Positions 62,530 to 64,000 of a DNA stretch of 64,000 bases are shown here, piece by piece (the first letter of the stretch is position 1; each line of letters opens with the position of its first letter). Origin of the DNA: Candidatus Atribacteria bacterium (GTDB lineage Bacteria > Atribacterota > JS1 > SB-45 > 34-128); the NCBI GenBank assembly GCA_003451675.1, contig DMCY01000093.1, forward strand, positions 4,203-68,202. Reading direction: 5' to 3'. The translations under genes were made by a program, and so were the position numbers. Under the pieces are notes generated by a model that did not search any database, was not told where the DNA came from, and worked only from the letters and a program-made list of their open reading frames with translations.

Positions 62530-63861
62530 TTAAAATCGTTTCCAGAAGTCTTCGGCTTGTTCTTTTACTCTTCGGGTGATTCTTTGATAATCCAAACCAC
62601 TTATTTCCCTATCTTCCATTAATATATTACCACCCACAATAGTAGTATCGACCATGTCGCCACTTATACCAAATAGGATGTGAAAGTAAGCATTCTCGCT
62701 GGTAATGGGTGTGGGTGGATAATAATCTACCACTATAATATCAGCAGGGGCCTCTGCCTTAAGTATGCCTAAAGTTTTGTCAAAAGATCTGGTGGCAATC
62801 TCACGGTTATTCTTAAAAGCCATCTGAAAGACCTCATTCCAGCCAGCCTGAGGATGATGTAATTCATGTTTTTGCAAGAGGTTGGCTACTTTAATGCTTT
62901 CAAACATATCTGAAGTGTAACCATCAGTCCCCAATCCTACTACTATACCTTTATCTAAGGCAGTCTTAATCGGAGCAAATCCTACCGCATTACCCATATT
63001 GGACTCAGGATTATGAACTAAAGAACTGTCATTGTTCTTTAAAATTTCCAATTCTTCTTCCTGAAGATGAACTCCGTGGATAGCTAAAGTACCGGGCCTT
63101 AAGATATGAAAACGATCGAGACGATATGCCACCCCCTTATACCCTCGAGTTTTACTTTCATAAAAATCTTCTATACCTTCTGCGACATGGATATGAAAAG
63201 GTACCTCCAACTCATCAGCTAAGGAAGCTGCTTGGGATAAAGTCTCGTTTTTCAGGGTAAAAGAAGCGTGAAGCCCGATCATTCCTCTTAAATAGCTATT
63301 ACCCTCACGTTGTGTTTTTTTTATAAACCGTTCGTTTTCCCTAATCCCCTCTAATGCCTTTTCGTGACCATCCCTATCAGAAATTTCATAAGCTAAACTA
63401 GCTCTGATACCGCTTTGACGAACTGCTTCCGTAATTATATCTAAACTACCATCAATAAGATTACCGCTGGCATGGTGGTCAAAAATAGTTGTAGCCCCTT
63501 TCTTTACACAATCCAGAATAGCATAAATTGCACTATAATATATATCTTCTTCATTTAAAGTTCTATCTAATCTCCACCATAATTTTTCCAAAATCTCCAC
63601 AAATTTCTTAGGGGGCTGGCCAGTTTTAAGGTCCATTCCTCGAGCAAAGGTGCTATAAAGATGCATATGAGTATTAATCATACCCGGCATTATTATTTTG
63701 CCCTGGACATCCTTAAAAGTAGCTTCCGGATATTTTTTTTGTAATTCTTCTGTATCTCCTATATCTAAAATTTCCTCTCCCTCAATGGCTATACCTCCGT
63801 TAGAGATAACCCGAGAATCTTTATCAAAAGTAAGAACCGTTCCGTCTCCGATTATCAACAT
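62530..63861 (-). CDS. ssnA: SsnA-type aminohydrolase (amidohydrolase superfamily)
   Basis: 443 residues. Metal ligands: NTHMHLYSTFARGMD, IFDHHASGNL, FHIHVAEGIEDF, HGVHL and VVGLGTDGYTSDMF. The protein matches SsnA, a COG0402 deaminase found with ygfK, ygfM and xdh genes in purine-degradation and selenium-linked clusters. It may deaminate guanine or another purine or pterin. It is the rightmost gene, 500 bases upstream of the 3D fragment; the transporter operon follows on the same strand. Confidence 0.9.
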   Translation of the reverse strand: MLIIGDGTVLTFDKDSRVISNGGIAIEGEEILDIGDTEELQKKYPEATFKDVQGKIIMPGMINTHMHLYSTFARGMDLKTGQPPKKFVEILEKLWWRLDRTLNEEDIYYSAIYAILDCVKKGATTIFDHHASGNLIDGSLDIITEAVRQSGIRASLAYEISDRDGHEKALEGIRENERFIKKTQREGNSYLRGMIGLHASFTLKNETLSQAASLADELEVPFHIHVAEGIEDFYESKTRGYKGVAYRLDRFHILRPGTLAIHGVHLQEEELEILKNNDSSLVHNPESNMGNAVGFAPIKTALDKGIVVGLGTDGYTSDMFESIKVANLLQKHELHHPQAGWNEVFQMAFKNNREIATRSFDKTLGILKAEAPADIIVVDYYPPTPITSENAYFHILFGISGDMVDTTIVGGNILMEDREISGLDYQRITRRVKEQAEDFWKRF

Positions 63862-63974
63862 TTTTCTTTCTCCCTCTCTTCAAAATAAGTATAAACTTAA
63901 TAATTTTATCCCAACTATTTCCAATTTATTAACCTTAGGTATTACAAAATAAATTATTTAGCAACTCTTTCTCT

Positions 63975-63993
63975 CTTGTCATTGCGAGTCCTG
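63975..63993. repeat. Fragment of a TGTCATTGCGAG-type repeat
   Basis: CTTGTCATTGCGAGTCCTGA resembles the GTCATTGCGAGG half-unit of widespread intergenic palindromes. It continues beyond the window, so pairing cannot be checked. Confidence 0.4.
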
Positions 63994-64000
63994 ATTTATC

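Overview
This AT-rich 64 kb window looks like a chromosome segment of a strictly anaerobic, fermentative bacterium. The evidence is an EtfAB-linked 2-hydroxyacid dehydrogenase, a molybdenum hydroxylase, a full selenocysteine system, a LexA operator of the Gram-positive type, and TldD/TldE. The mix suggests a deep-branching lineage such as Atribacterota or a Firmicutes relative. That placement is inference; no rRNA is present.

Layout. 1-3.3 kb: a glutaredoxin-like gene cut by the window edge, a membrane diguanylate cyclase, and a graveyard of mobile DNA (3' half of a group II intron with domains V/VI, a frameshifted helicase, a transposase tail and a small holin-like ORF) bracketed by a 15-nt direct repeat. 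3.3-9.0 kb: an ArsC-like protein, then a probable operon of a six-hairpin glycosidase, two nitrilase-superfamily proteins (one lacking all three catalytic residues) and a GPH/MFS sugar symporter. 9.3-23.5 kb: thirteen genes, all on the minus strand, that together read as a peptidoglycan amino-sugar salvage system: rpiR/murR-like, murQ, GNAT, oligopeptide SBP, dppB, dppC, serine hydrolase, anmK, etfB, etfA, glcD, nagA, nagB. The GlcD-EtfAB trio can be explained as the consumer of the D-lactate released by MurQ. 23.8-33.1 kb: an IS200-like element joined to a truncated NlpC/P60 gene, tldE/tldD, a YhaM-like nuclease, tRNA-Leu overlapped by an aminotransferase ORF, adenosine deaminase, a zincin, a flavodoxin, a nitroreductase, a truncated SagB-like reductase and an unknown gene.

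33.2-39.7 kb (plus strand): lexA with its own SOS operator, a DUF72 gene, dnaE and dinB, resembling an SOS mutagenesis cassette. 39.7-48.2 kb (minus strand): a molybdenum hydroxylase of FAD, Fe-S and two separate Mo-binding subunits (the split seen in nicotinate dehydrogenase), a YgfK-like flavo-Fe-S protein and a FucI-like protein. 48.7-54.4 kb (plus strand): the selenium locus selC-selA-selB-selD, a lipoprotein and a HesB-like protein. SelD and the HesB-like protein both contain in-frame UGA codons with downstream hairpins and are missed or truncated by ordinary ORF calling.

54.4-64 kb: DUF6506, two tandem nucleoside phosphorylases, a complete NupABC-type nucleoside ABC transporter with a BMP-family binding protein, a fragment of a 3D-domain protein and an SsnA-type aminohydrolase. 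With adenosine deaminase, the hydroxylase and YgfK, this suggests that the cell imports nucleosides, releases the bases and catabolises purines through a selenium-dependent hydroxylase. Several intergenic gaps (about 34.7, 38.3, 43.5 and 48.4 kb) are filled with degenerate word-like repeats. One of these appears to have supplied the C-terminus of DnaE.
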